This document shows positions 53,077 to 61,155 of a stretch of 64,000 nt of DNA, piece by piece; within the stretch, counting starts at the first letter, position 1, and each line of letters starts with the position of its first letter. Under the pieces are notes generated by a model. That model made no database searches and was not told where the DNA came from. It saw nothing but the letters and a program-made list of their open reading frames with translations. The position numbers were made by a program, and so were the translations under genes. The stretch is from assembly GCF_001577365.1 (NCBI RefSeq), contig NZ_CP014513.1, positions 496,001 through 560,000 of the forward strand. The letters run 5' to 3'. The stretch is from Frondihabitans sp. PAMC 28766. GTDB taxonomy: Bacteria > Actinomycetota > Actinomycetes > Actinomycetales > Microbacteriaceae.

Positions 53077-53706
53077 ATGGAGTTGTCTGAATGCGTGAAC
53101 GCGGCCGAGATCGTCCCCGCCTCGAGCGGCTCCGAACGGGAGCGGGCCGACCCGCTGCCGGCGGCGTCGGACGGGCTGCTCGCGAAGCGGGCGTCGGATG
53201 GCGACGAGCACGCCTTCGAAGTGCTGCTGCGTCGCCACCTCTCTCTCCTGACCGCCTATGCCACTCGGCTGACCGGATCACGCGTTGACGCGTACGACGC
53301 GGTGCAGGAGGCCTCGGTCGCCATCTGGCGCGAGCTGCCCCGGTTGACGACGCCCGACGCGGTCAAGGGCTGGATGATGCGGATCGTGTCGCGCAAGTCG
53401 TTCGACCTGATTCGCTCGCGAAAGCCCACCGCCGATCTCGACGACGAGGCCGTCGTCGCACAGCTGCCCGTCGACCACGCGTCCGACCCCCTGCTGATCT
53501 CGACCAACGCCGACGCGATGGCCGGGCTGAAGAGCGCGCTCGGCCGGTTGCCCGCCCTGCAGCGGCAGGCCTGGCTGCTGCGCGAGGTGGGCGGGGAGTC
53601 GTACGGTGAGATCGCCGATCATCTGGGGATCAGCACGCCGGCGGCGCGGGGCCAGCTGGCCCGTGCCCGCGAGACACTGACGAGAGAGATGGAGGCCTGG
53701 CGATGA
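53077..53706 (+). CDS. ECF-type RNA polymerase sigma factor
   Basis: 209 aa. Region 2 FEVLLRRHLSLLTAYATRLTGSRVDAYDAVQEASVAIWRELPRL read across ~45-90, and region 4 LPALQRQAWLLREVGGESYGEIADHLGISTPAARGQLARARETL at ~150-200. No dedicated anti-sigma with a zinc motif is adjacent; the next two genes look Asp23-like instead. Start chosen at the first ATG of the conserved frame. Divergent to the Asp23 operon. Confidence 0.87.
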   Translation: MELSECVNAAEIVPASSGSERERADPLPAASDGLLAKRASDGDEHAFEVLLRRHLSLLTAYATRLTGSRVDAYDAVQEASVAIWRELPRLTTPDAVKGWMMRIVSRKSFDLIRSRKPTADLDDEAVVAQLPVDHASDPLLISTNADAMAGLKSALGRLPALQRQAWLLREVGGESYGEIADHLGISTPAARGQLARARETLTREMEAWR

Positions 53707-54263
53707 GCGACCAGACCGTGACGCTCGAACGCCTGGCCGACTACCTCGACCGAGGCCGCCGGCCCTACGACCCCGTGATCGAAGACGACCCGTCGAACGC
53801 GATGCAGCTCGCGACCCTCGAGCGGCTGCGCGTGCTCTCGGGGCGCCTCGTGGCCGACGAGGCCGACGAGGTGCCGCCTCCCGACCCGAGCTGGTTCAGC
53901 GGGGTGATGGATCGCGTGCGCCAGGAGGCCCGCTCGGGGCGCGACATCCCCCTCGGCTCGGACGACCGCTTCTCGGTCTTCCACATGACCGAGGGCGCCG
54001 TGCGCGGCCTCATCCGTGAGGCCGGCGACGGCATCGACGGGGCCGTCGTCATCTCGGTCGCTCTGAGCGGCGACGTGGCCCTGCCCGGCGCCTCCGTGCG
54101 CGTCGAGGTCACGATCAGCGCGCTGAAGGGCGAGTTCGTGCCGCTCATGGCCGACGATGTGCGGCAGGCCGTGGCGCTGCAGCTCGCCCGCCAGACCGAA
54201 CTCGTCGTCGAGGCCGTCGACATCGTGGTCGGCGACATCCACCTGCTCGAGGTGTCGTCATGA
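53703..54263 (+). CDS. Asp23-like protein following the sigma factor
   Basis: 186 aa. N-terminal ~70 residues (TLERLADYLDRGRRPYDPVIEDDPSNAMQLATLERL) resemble a helical regulatory segment; residues ~95-185 match the Asp23 pattern (AVRGLIREAGDGIDGAVVISVALSGD, VRVEVTISALKGEFVPLMADDVRQAVALQL). Position directly after the sigma factor with an ATGA overlap suggests it may control sigma activity, though this is inference. Confidence 0.7.
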   Translation: MSDQTVTLERLADYLDRGRRPYDPVIEDDPSNAMQLATLERLRVLSGRLVADEADEVPPPDPSWFSGVMDRVRQEARSGRDIPLGSDDRFSVFHMTEGAVRGLIREAGDGIDGAVVISVALSGDVALPGASVRVEVTISALKGEFVPLMADDVRQAVALQLARQTELVVEAVDIVVGDIHLLEVSS

Positions 54264-54604
54264 TCGACGTCGACGCGACACGGCTGCGCCTCCTCGCCGA
54301 CGAGGTCGAAAGCGCTGTCTCGGCAGTGCCCGGGGTCGTCAGGATCCAGGGCCGCCCGGGGGTGGGCCGGCTCGCCAAGCGTCTTTTCACCGGGCTTTCG
54401 GCTGGGCCCGGGGCCCCCGCCCAATCCGAGATCCTGCTGGATGTCACGCCCGCCGCCACTCTCGCGGTGCTCGATCTCGTGGTCGACGGCGCCTACTCGG
54501 CCCCCGTCGTGGTGCGCGAGGTTGCTTCGGCGATCGGCGTGCTGGTCGGGCTCGAGGGGTTGCCGCTCGCCTCGGTCGACGTGCGGGTGGTCGCGGTCAC
54601 CTGA
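54260..54604 (+). CDS. small Asp23-like protein
   Basis: 114 aa with the Asp23-like arrangement of an N-terminal helix (ADEVESAVSAVPGVVRI), strands (SEILLDVTPAATLAVLDLVVDG) and a terminal strand (ASVDVRVVAVT). Last gene of the rightward operon; overlaps the preceding gene by 4 nt. Followed by a repeat-rich spacer. Confidence 0.6.
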   Translation: MIDVDATRLRLLADEVESAVSAVPGVVRIQGRPGVGRLAKRLFTGLSAGPGAPAQSEILLDVTPAATLAVLDLVVDGAYSAPVVVREVASAIGVLVGLEGLPLASVDVRVVAVT

Positions 54605-54852
54605 GCGGTGCGGTGCGCGGCTGTGCGGTGCGTGGCTAGGCGGTGCGTCGCTGTGCGATGCGTCACGACAATTCAGGCTCTGCCCGTCTGGGCCGACGCA
54701 GGAAGGCCGAAAGGTCACGGCAGACGCGAGAGCGGCCTGAATTGTCGAGTGTTCGGCGGCCCGGGGAGCCAGTTGGCAGTCTCCGGGCCGTCGGGTCTAT
54801 GGACCGGTGGGCCGGCGGGTCTCTGGGCCGTCGGGTCGGTGGGTGGTGCGGC
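54605..54852. repeat. 248-bp repeat-rich spacer between convergent genes
   Basis: Contains four degenerate 15-bp tandem units (54607-54666, consensus TGTGCGGTGCGTGGC), an 82-bp inverted pair of the dispersed element (54666-54747), and direct repeats of GGGCCGTCGGGTC (54785-54797, 54825-54837). No gene is apparent. Confidence 0.75.
54666..54747. repeat. 82-bp element with 13-bp inverted ends (two copies of the dispersed motif)
   Basis: CGACAATTCAGGC (54666-54678) and its exact reverse complement GCCTGAATTGTCG (54735-54747) flank a 56-bp interior that itself holds CGTCTG/CAGACG arms. This looks like a miniature inverted-repeat element or a large hairpin. Confidence 0.75.
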
Positions 54853-55383
54853 TCAGGAGGCGGCGCGGAGCTGACGGAAGCGAGTGCCGTGATAGACGAG
54901 CGGCTCGCGCCCCTCGCCGACGCGCAGCGAGGTGACCTCGAGCACGACGACGTGGTGGTCGCCGGCCGGGATCGTGCTGCGCACGACGCACTCGAGCCAC
55001 ACGGCCGCGTCGTGCACGAAGATCGCTCCGCTGTCGGCGGTGTGCACGTCGAGCCCGGCGAAGCGGTCGCCTTGGCGCGACGAGAGCTGGTAGCAGGCGG
55101 CGTCGTGCTCGGAGGCGAGGATCGAGATGCCGATGCGCTCGGCTGCTTTGAGGGTCGGCCAGGTCGACGACGAGTTCTGCACCGAGAACATCACCATCGG
55201 CGGGTCGAACGACACCCCCACGCTGAACGACGAGGCGACCATTCCGACCTTGACCCCGTCGATCTCGGCGCACAGGGCGGCGACCCCGGAGGGGAAGGCG
55301 CCGAACGCCCGCTTGATCGTCGCGGCGGCGTCCTCGTCGAGAACGCTGCGCAGGGTGGTGCGGTCGGAGATGTCGATGACCAT
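54853..55383 (-). CDS. flavin reductase domain protein
   Basis: 176 aa. FGAFPSGVAALCAEIDGVKVGMVASSFSVGVSFDPPMVMFSVQNSSSTWP shows the FMN-binding signature of the HpaC-type flavin reductase family, with GDRFAGLDV and AAVWLECVVRSTIPAGDHHVVVLEV later. Supplies reduced flavin to a monooxygenase partner that is not visible here. ATG at 55383 overlaps the upstream stop. Confidence 0.88.
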   Translation of the reverse strand: MVIDISDRTTLRSVLDEDAAATIKRAFGAFPSGVAALCAEIDGVKVGMVASSFSVGVSFDPPMVMFSVQNSSSTWPTLKAAERIGISILASEHDAACYQLSSRQGDRFAGLDVHTADSGAIFVHDAAVWLECVVRSTIPAGDHHVVVLEVTSLRVGEGREPLVYHGTRFRQLRAAS

Positions 55384-55897
55384 CAGGCGCCTTTCGTTGC
55401 GAAGGTCGCGCCGGCGGAGGCCAGCACGACGTTCTTCCACTGTCCGAGCCAGCCGGCGTAGGCGTCGGGTTCGGCGTAGGCATTCTCGTTGAGGTAGAGG
55501 CCCTGCGTCGGGCACGTCGCGCCGAGCTCGACGAGCACCGGCTTGAGGTGCACCTCGGGGCGAGAGCGTGGGCGGGGCCCGCGCCGAGCATGAGTGGCAC
55601 GACCGTGACGCCGGCGAGGCCCGTGGCCCCGGCGATCTGGTCGAGGAAGCACTTGAGCACACCCGTGTAGGTGGCCTTGTAGGTCGGCGACGCGACGATC
55701 ACGAGATCGCTGCCCGCCACAGTCTCGACGGCTGCCTTCACGATGTCGTCACCCCAGCCGAGAAGGGACGGCCCGAGGGTGACGACGTCGACCTCGCTCG
55801 TGGCCGGCTGACCTGTGAGCGACTCGGCGACGTGGTGCGCGGCTTCGAGCGTGCGCGAGGCCGGCTTGGGGTTGCCGGCGACGACGGTGACGATCAT
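55383..55897 (-). pseudogene. NAD(P)H-dependent FMN reductase, frame broken by one base (likely sequencing error)
   Basis: N-terminal flavodoxin-like half MIVTVVAGNPKPASRTLEAAHHVAE and IVASPTYKATYTGVLKCFLD is in frame from 55897 (AAAGGACG upstream). After LGAGPAHALAP the frame changes to EVHLKPVLVELGATCPTQGLYLNE, ending at 55383. Adding one G to 55557-55560 (plus strand) restores a single ~171-aa protein. Coupled with the flavin reductase downstream (ATGA overlap). Confidence 0.8.
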
Positions 55898-56143
55898 GGG
55901 CGTCCTTTGCTGGTCAGTGGGTGAGACCAGTACACGCCCGGCGCATTTCGCCGGCGTGGCCCGACGATTAAGCCTTGATTGCGCCACCGCCTGCGCCACT
56001 CCGCCGCCCGTCGGCGGCAAAAAGGCCGATCAGGATGCCATGGGTCGCTTTTACGCACACCCGCTCGTCGATTGCGCCGCTGATTCGTGGGCTCAGGCGG
56101 GCTTCGGTATGCTGATGAGGTCGCACCCTGCGGGGTGCCGTGC

Positions 56144-56214
56144 GCGAGTGTAGTTCAATGGTAGAACTTCAGCTTCCCAAGCTGATAGCGCGGGTTCGAT
56201 TCCCGTCACTCGCT
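56144..56214 (+). tRNA. tRNA-Gly (anticodon CCC)
   Basis: Full cloverleaf: acceptor GCGAGTG with CACTCGC, D arm GTTC-GAAC, anticodon stem TCAGC-GCTGA with loop TTCCCAA, T arm GCGGG-TTCGATT-CCCGT, discriminator T, no encoded CCA. TATGCT (56108-56113) is a plausible -10. It borders a decayed accessory region on its 3' side, as expected for an integration site. Confidence 0.95.
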
Positions 56215-56615
56215 CTCTTTGATGGCCTCCGTTGGTCGTTTCTCGAGGTAAGTGAGACTTCTCTCGGAGTACTTGAGACTTTTGACCAGAACTCGCGGCA
56301 TTTGCCCCTATTTGGGAACAATTGGCGAAGGTCTTCGGGATGATTGCCGGTCACAGTGTCGGCCTCCCCAAGATGCGGTAGCCGTGCTGTCGGCCTGGGG
56401 CTCCTCCGAGCAAGGATCAGCAGAAGGCCATTGATCGAGTGCGCGTGGAACGCCTGCGCGAACTCGAGAAACGCAGTCCACCGGTCGGAGTCGCGCAGCT
56501 GCTCGACCTGATTCGCGATCGAGGCGTGCAGGGCTTCGGCCTGGGCCTTCTTCTCCTCGATCGTCTTGGCGGGCTTGCGGGTGGTCGTCTTCTTGGTGCG
56601 AGTGGTGGTGCTCAT
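56169..56615 (-). pseudogene. ArdC-like antirestriction protein remnant
   Basis: Starts normally (ATG at 56615 with GAGGAG upstream) with a Lys/Thr-rich tail, then RWTAFLEFAQAFHAHSINGLLLILA, the N-terminal helix pair of ArdC-like ssDNA-binding domains carried by plasmids and integrative elements. After this the family sequence is lost, and the frame runs on into the antisense of the tRNA gene before stopping. So only ~70 N-terminal residues are genuine. A 13-bp hairpin (56655-56685) lies just upstream. Marks a former mobile element at the tRNA. Confidence 0.65.
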
Positions 56616-56654
56616 GGTTTCTGCTCCTCGTCTGGATCGGTGAGGATGAGAGGC

Positions 56655-56685
56655 GGGAGGGGGCGAATACGGTTCGCCCCCTCCC
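56655..56685 (-). terminator. strong hairpin upstream of the ArdC-like remnant
   Basis: Perfect 13-bp G/C-rich stem (56655-56667 with 56673-56685, loop TACGG). No T tract on either side; possibly a terminator or translational control hairpin of the lost element. Confidence 0.5.
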
Positions 56686-56834
56686 ACCTGGTGTCTCTCG
56701 GGGTTGGTGCGGGTCAACGTGTCCACGAACGTCACGAGTTCCGCGCCGGTGATCGTGGCGGTGTGGGTGTTCCGCGATTGTCCAACCTGGCTCGCAAAGC
56801 CTCGATTGACGAGTTGTCCCCCGACAAGACGCGC

Positions 56835-57230
56835 TCAGGTCAGGGCCGGTTCGCGGATTCTTGCCAGGGTGACGCTTACGAACACGGTGATGGCGTCATC
56901 CGTGGGCGCGCTGAAGTCGGCTTCCTGCGACCAGCGCAGGTACCAGTAGCGGTCGAGACCCAAAAGAAGGAATCGCACTGTCTCGATCTCGAGATCGGTC
57001 GGCACGAAGGCGGGCCCTCGGGCGCTTCGTACCGTGATACGTGCGAACTCTCGAATGACGTCGGCGAAGTCCTGCCCCAGGGAACTGTCGATGACGTTGG
57101 CCTGGTAAGCGACGGCGGCGGCGGGACCCTCCGCGCTGCTGAGTGCCGGGAATCGGCCGAGCCAGACCTGGATCGCTCCGTGGTCTGCGGGATCAAGCGA
57201 GCCCAGGTCTCGGTAGTAGTTCTTCCACAC
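56835..57230 (-). CDS. hypothetical helical protein, possibly a TetR-type C-terminal fragment
   Basis: 131 aa, GTG start uncertain. Predicted all-helical: FADVIREFARITVRSARGPAFVPTDLEIETVRFLLLGLDRYWYLRW resembles the ligand-binding half of TetR regulators, but no DNA-binding domain precedes it. The frame stays open upstream for some distance without recognisable HTH. Probably a truncated gene in the decayed region; low certainty. Confidence 0.4.
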   Translation of the reverse strand: MWKNYYRDLGSLDPADHGAIQVWLGRFPALSSAEGPAAAVAYQANVIDSSLGQDFADVIREFARITVRSARGPAFVPTDLEIETVRFLLLGLDRYWYLRWSQEADFSAPTDDAITVFVSVTLARIREPALT

Positions 57231-57269
57231 CTCGACATTGCGGAGGCCGTCACCGGAGTGACCCTCATC

Positions 57270-57739
57270 GCCCAGTGACGCCGAGCTCGACGAGTGGAGG
57301 GGCCGGGGCGTCGACCCTTATGTGCTCGACCTCGCCGACGACGACTACCGCACGCTCCCCAGCGATTTCGACTACGTCGTCCACACGGCGGCGGCGGTCT
57401 ACCCGAAGAGCTTCGAGGACGGCATGCGTGCCAACGCGGAAGCCCCAGCGCTGCTGATGAAGCACGTCCGAAGACGATCCCGTCCCGACCGTGAACTGGT
57501 CCGGCGACGTGCAGCTGAAGGCCGAGGAATGGATCGGCTACCTGGGCGAGCTCGTCGGTGTGGAGCCCGTCTATTACTACGACGACACTCTCGCCCTGCC
57601 CGGTGGGGCGCCCAGTGCGGAGTATCGGAAGACCATCACCGGGCCGGCGACCGTGAGCTGGCAGGACGGCCTGAAGAGGATCGTCGACTTCTGGGATCCC
57701 CGGATCCGCGAAGAGCAGCACGTCTCCCGCACCTCCTGA
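57270..57739 (+). pseudogene. NAD-dependent epimerase/dehydratase remnant with internal deletion
   Basis: Two pieces of one extended SDR protein. The first (57280-57470) reads VLDLADDDYRTLPSDFDYVVHTAAAVYP up to LLMKHV. The second (57473-57739, another frame) reads DDPVPTVNWSGDVQLKAEEWIGYLGELVG up to VSRTS. The N-terminal cofactor domain and the central ~100 residues, including the YxxxK region, are missing, so the gene is dead by real deletion and not by a single-base error. Confidence 0.75.
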
Positions 57740-57808
57740 TCGACGAAGGAGTCGAAGGAATCCCAGGCAGGCACTGAAGAATGAGTGGCCGAGCATCGAA
57801 GGAGAACC

Positions 57809-58665
57809 GTGATTTCACCGAAGAACGCCCTGGTCCTGGCAGGAGGAGGGTTGCCGGTATCGCCTGGGAGACCGGGTTCCTCCGCGGGCTCGACGATGAG
57901 TCGCCCGGTCTCGTGGACCGCATCCTGACCCGGTCGACGACCCTGATCGGCACATCCGCCGGGTCGACCGTCGCCGCCCAGATCGCTGCCGGGAACAGCA
58001 TTCAGGACCTCTTCGAGCGGCAGATCGCCTCGACATCAGCAGAGCTGAACACCACGGTCGATCTGGCCCAGATGGGCGCCGTCGTCGCCGAGGCGATGAC
58101 CGGAGTCACATCATCGGAGCAGCTGCGTCAGAGGATCGGCGCGCTGGCCGTGGCCAGCGACACACCGGCCCCCGCAGTGCGGCGCGCGGTCATCGAAGCG
58201 CGCCTGGGCACCGAGAACTGGTCGGACTGGCCGTTGCTCATCGCGGCGGTCGACACCGGCACCGGTGAGCTCCGCGTCTTCGACAACACCTCGGGCATCA
58301 GCCTGGTCGACGTCGTCGCGGCCAGCTGCGCCGTTCCCCTCGTCTGGCCTCCGGTCGAGATCGAGGGGCACCTCTACATGGACGGCGGAATCCGATCGAT
58401 CGGAAACGTCGACCTCGCCGCCGGCGCCGAACAGGTTCTCGTCCTCGTCCCCTCCGCGGCCGACTCGCCGCTCGGGCCCTCCGTGCCCGACGAGGAGCTG
58501 CAGGCCCTGTCTCCCGCCCGCGTGCACGTGGTCGTGGCGGATGCCGCGTCGCTGGAAACCATGGGCGTCAATCCGTTGGATCCCCGGTCGCGGATTCCCT
58601 CTGCCCGGGCCGGGCGCGAGCAGGGGAGACGTCTCGCGGCCGAGGTCGACTCTTTCTGGAAGTGA
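57809..58665 (+). pseudogene. patatin-like phospholipase, frame broken by one base (likely sequencing error)
   Basis: GTG start at 57809 with AAGGAG upstream begins ISPKNALVLAGGG; the frame then needs one more G in the run 57848-57850 to continue as VAGIAWETGFLRGL. The main body has the nucleophile elbow GTSAGST and the dyad Asp in MDGGIRS, so catalytic residues are intact. A Ser-Asp lipid acyl hydrolase of ~285 aa, probably soluble. An ATG at 57781 gives an open frame but skips the conserved glycine loop, so it is not the true start. Confidence 0.8.
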
Positions 58666-59008
58666 CCTGGCTCTGAGCACCACGGAGCGACGTCGGTCCG
58701 GTTCGGACGGGCGTCGCCTCGTCTCGTGCAGTCGGTATTCGGGCTGAGTCTAGAAAGTTCGCATCTGCTCGAGGCCGGCCACGCTCACTGGCGGACGCCG
58801 GCGCGCGATAGCGCACCATCGCCGGTCACCCTCCGCACTGCCTGATTGTCATGGTCAGACCTGAAGCGTCCGAAGTGAGGACTCGATGGGCAGGAGCTCG
58901 TAAAGACAATCCCCCGTCGTGCTGGGCCGAGCCGTCGGAGGCGCTCACGCCGGACCTCTCGCGTGCGGCACCGCAGGCGCCCACATGGGAACGTCCAACG
59001 CTCGCGCT
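58666..59008. other. 343-bp spacer, no gene seen
   Basis: After the patatin stop there is a two-part hairpin (58687-58717: GCGACG/CGTCGC outer and GTCCG/CGGAC inner arms) that may terminate transcription. The rest has no convincing coding sequence, RNA or repeat. Confidence 0.5.
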
Positions 59009-59764
59009 TTATGGGGCGATGGTGAGTGGTTCGCCGGGAGCTATGACCTTGACGGGGACGTCGGGGACGAGGCGTCGGGCTGCGTCGACGAAGAGGGCCG
59101 GGTTCTTGTCGCTTTTGAGGAAGAGTCGGTCGCCGATCCTCCCGCCGGTGAAGGCGTAGTGCTGCGGGACGGCGAGCTTCGGGCGGAGGACGGAGGTGAG
59201 TTCGGCGGCTTCTTCGGCGTTCATGACGACCTGCTTGTTGCCGGCCATCCGGATGTGAAGCCCGTTGACGGGAAGGAGGGCCACGTCAAGGGGCCCGAAC
59301 CGGTCGGTGAGGGTGAGCAGTTCTGGAATGAGGAGGGTGTCTCCCGCGAAATAGACGCTGCGCCCGCCGCTGGTGATGACGTAGGTGACCTCGTGGACGC
59401 CGTGCTTTCCGGGGGCGGCGTTGATGGTGAGATCGCCGACCTGAGCGGTCTCCCAGGCCTCGAGGGCGCGAACGTTCGTGAAGCCGGCCTTGCGGGCCTT
59501 CTCCGCGACCGGGCCGGCGACGATCATGGGCACGTTCTTATCGCGGTAGCGGCGGAAGGAATCGAGGTCGCAGTGGTCGTAGTGCTCGTGGCTGATCACG
59601 ACGGCGTCCAGGTGCGGGAGGTCTTCGGGCATCATCGCGATCGGCTCCCCAGGGTTGTAGAGGGGGCGTTGGGAGAACCAGGGGTCGGTCAGGATGATCT
59701 GCCCACCGATCTCGATCAGGTGGCAACTGTGGGTGATGCGCGTGATAGTCAGCGACTCGGTCAT
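59009..59764 (-). CDS. MBL-fold metallo-hydrolase, UlaG-like
   Basis: 251 aa. Metal ligands HEHYDHCD (near residues 59-66), a later His in GKHGVHEVTY, FAGDTLL and PQHYAF. N-terminal ITHSCHLIEIGGQIILTDPWFS is typical of the UlaG/YtnP-like group acting on phosphoesters or lactones. 2 nt from the SnoaL-like gene, with which it forms an operon controlled by the divergent TetR regulator. Substrate unknown. Confidence 0.88.
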   Translation of the reverse strand: MTESLTITRITHSCHLIEIGGQIILTDPWFSQRPLYNPGEPIAMMPEDLPHLDAVVISHEHYDHCDLDSFRRYRDKNVPMIVAGPVAEKARKAGFTNVRALEAWETAQVGDLTINAAPGKHGVHEVTYVITSGGRSVYFAGDTLLIPELLTLTDRFGPLDVALLPVNGLHIRMAGNKQVVMNAEEAAELTSVLRPKLAVPQHYAFTGGRIGDRLFLKSDKNPALFVDAARRLVPDVPVKVIAPGEPLTIAP

Positions 59765-59766
59765 TG

Positions 59767-60171
59767 TCAGGCCTTCGCGGGGGTGCGGACGGGGGTGATG
59801 ACGCGTCGGCTGAGACGCCAGTGGCCGTCCTGGCGTCGGAGGGTGTCGGCGTGGGTGACCGCGTGCAGCGACCCGTCGGCCATGATCATGAGGCCCTTCG
59901 ACTGAGCTGAAGCGTTGTCGTCGTCGACACCGGTGATGAGGATGTTCGTCACGAAGTGCGCCAGCGGCGCGTGACCGCTCTCGCTCATTCGGCCTGCGGC
60001 GACACGGATGGTGTCGATGCCTTCGAACACTCCGATGCCGGACGCCCTCATGTCATAGACCGCATCGGGAGTGAACAACTCGTCGAGACGGTCGAGCTGA
60101 TTCTCATCGAACAGGTGGGCGTGAAGAGCGAGGATCTCGGTGATGTCGAGACGGTCATCGGTGCTGAACAT
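59767..60171 (-). CDS. SnoaL/NTF2-like protein
   Basis: 134 aa with the NTF2-like cone fold pattern: DITEILALHAHLFDENQLDRLDELFTPDAVYDMRASG, then the ADTLRRQDGHWRLSRRVITPV strands. Family members are polyketide cyclases, isomerases or binding proteins. The ATG at 60171 has AAAGGA 7 nt upstream; the 21-codon in-frame extension is rejected. First gene of the operon with the MBL hydrolase. Confidence 0.85.
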   Translation of the reverse strand: MFSTDDRLDITEILALHAHLFDENQLDRLDELFTPDAVYDMRASGIGVFEGIDTIRVAAGRMSESGHAPLAHFVTNILITGVDDDNASAQSKGLMIMADGSLHAVTHADTLRRQDGHWRLSRRVITPVRTPAKA

Positions 60172-60212
60172 GATTATTCCTTTTCGCCGGGCGGAGTGGA
60201 TCTCCACTGTCT

Positions 60213-60256
60213 GGTACTCAGTACCGTAGCGCATTGAGTACCGAAGCGCACTGAGT
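60213..60256. promoter_or_regulatory. operator region with palindrome and 17-bp direct repeats, TetR / SnoaL divergent promoter
   Basis: GGTACT-C-AGTACC (60213-60225) is a perfect palindrome around a central base. From 60220, AGTACCGTAGCGCATTG is followed directly by AGTACCGAAGCGCACTG (60237-60253) and AGT, so half-sites recur every 17 bp on one face. It is a strong candidate for the binding site of the adjacent TetR regulator. Confidence 0.75.
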
Positions 60257-60266
60257 TTCTCCGGGG

Positions 60267-60272
60267 TATGCT
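60267..60272 (+). promoter_or_regulatory. -10 hexamer of a leaderless promoter (TetR gene)
   Basis: TATGCT, 6 nt before the ATG at 60279, just downstream of the operator repeats. Confidence 0.7.
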
Positions 60273-60278
60273 CGTCCC

Positions 60279-60878
60279 ATGTCCGATCTGACAGCTACGT
60301 CGTCGTCTCTTGTGGAGCGCAAGCGTCAGCAGATGCAGCAGCGCCTTCTCGAGGCCGCGGACGAGCTCTTCTCGGCGAAGGGCTTCGACAACGTCTCGGT
60401 CACGGACATCGCCGCGCGCGCCGACGTCGGGCGGACCACGTTCTTCCGTTACTTCGGCGACAAGCAGGAGGTCGTGTTCGCGAAGCAGCAGCAGATGCTG
60501 GATGCGATCGCCCGCGCGGGCCAAGACGCGTCTGTCGGCTCCGCGGCCACACCGGCGGAGGCTTTGGAGCAGTTGCGTCCCATCGTGCTGGGTCTCTGCG
60601 AGCAGGCGACGGCGGACCCCGTGTCGTATTCGCGGCATCTTCTCCTCCTGGAGGAGCACGTCGACCTCCGTGGCCGAGACGCCCTGAAGGTGCAGGAGAT
60701 CGCGTCCGCGCTCGGCAAGGTCCTCATCGCCCGCGGCACCGCCGAGGGAATCGCCACATTCTCATCCCACATGGCATTGGCCTGCTACCGGACAGGGAAG
60801 GACCGTTCCCTCATTCCCTCTTCTCTTCGCGAAGAAACGAATGCCGCTTTTAGTGAGGCTCTTGCGCTCGGCCGCTAA
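60279..60878 (+). CDS. TetR family transcriptional regulator
   Basis: 199 aa. N-terminal HTH (RLLEAADELFSAKGFDNVSVTDIAARADVGRTTFFRYFGDKQEVVF, ~24-68) and a variable C-terminal ligand domain. Divergent from the SnoaL/MBL operon with the operator repeats in the 107-bp gap, so it most likely represses both directions. Leaderless start. Confidence 0.9.
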   Translation: MSDLTATSSSLVERKRQQMQQRLLEAADELFSAKGFDNVSVTDIAARADVGRTTFFRYFGDKQEVVFAKQQQMLDAIARAGQDASVGSAATPAEALEQLRPIVLGLCEQATADPVSYSRHLLLLEEHVDLRGRDALKVQEIASALGKVLIARGTAEGIATFSSHMALACYRTGKDRSLIPSSLREETNAAFSEALALGR

Positions 60879-60952
60879 TCGCGGCCCGGACTGGTTCCCG
60901 AGAGGCACCGACCTGAGTGCCCCCGGGGCATCGCCTCGCGGCCGAGACCTGA

Positions 60953-61048
60953 CGCGGGATCCTGGTGCATCTGATCGAGGAGTACGCGCGGCATAACGGG
61001 CACGCCGACCTGCTGCGCGAGGCGATCGACGGCCAGACCGGCGAATAG
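60953..61048 (+). pseudogene. DinB/DUF664 family C-terminal fragment
   Basis: 31-codon open segment reading [19 protein letters not shown] then EAIDGQTGE and stop. This is the conserved C-terminal end of DinB_2/DUF664 proteins, including the metal-binding His-x3-His pattern, with nothing of the family upstream. A leftover of a deleted gene. Confidence 0.7.
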
Positions 61049-61155
61049 CAGGGCGATCAGGCGGGCGCGGACGCGTCGACCAGGGCCAGGCCGTTGAGGG
61101 TGCGGGGGTAGCCGAGGCCATCGAGTCCGGGCACTTCCGCGGCGAAGGGCAGGTG

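Noticed and set aside
56439..57278. A 279-codon open frame on the plus strand in the decayed region
   Set aside because: Gly/Arg-rich shadow of the minus-strand frames; no motif or ribosome site.
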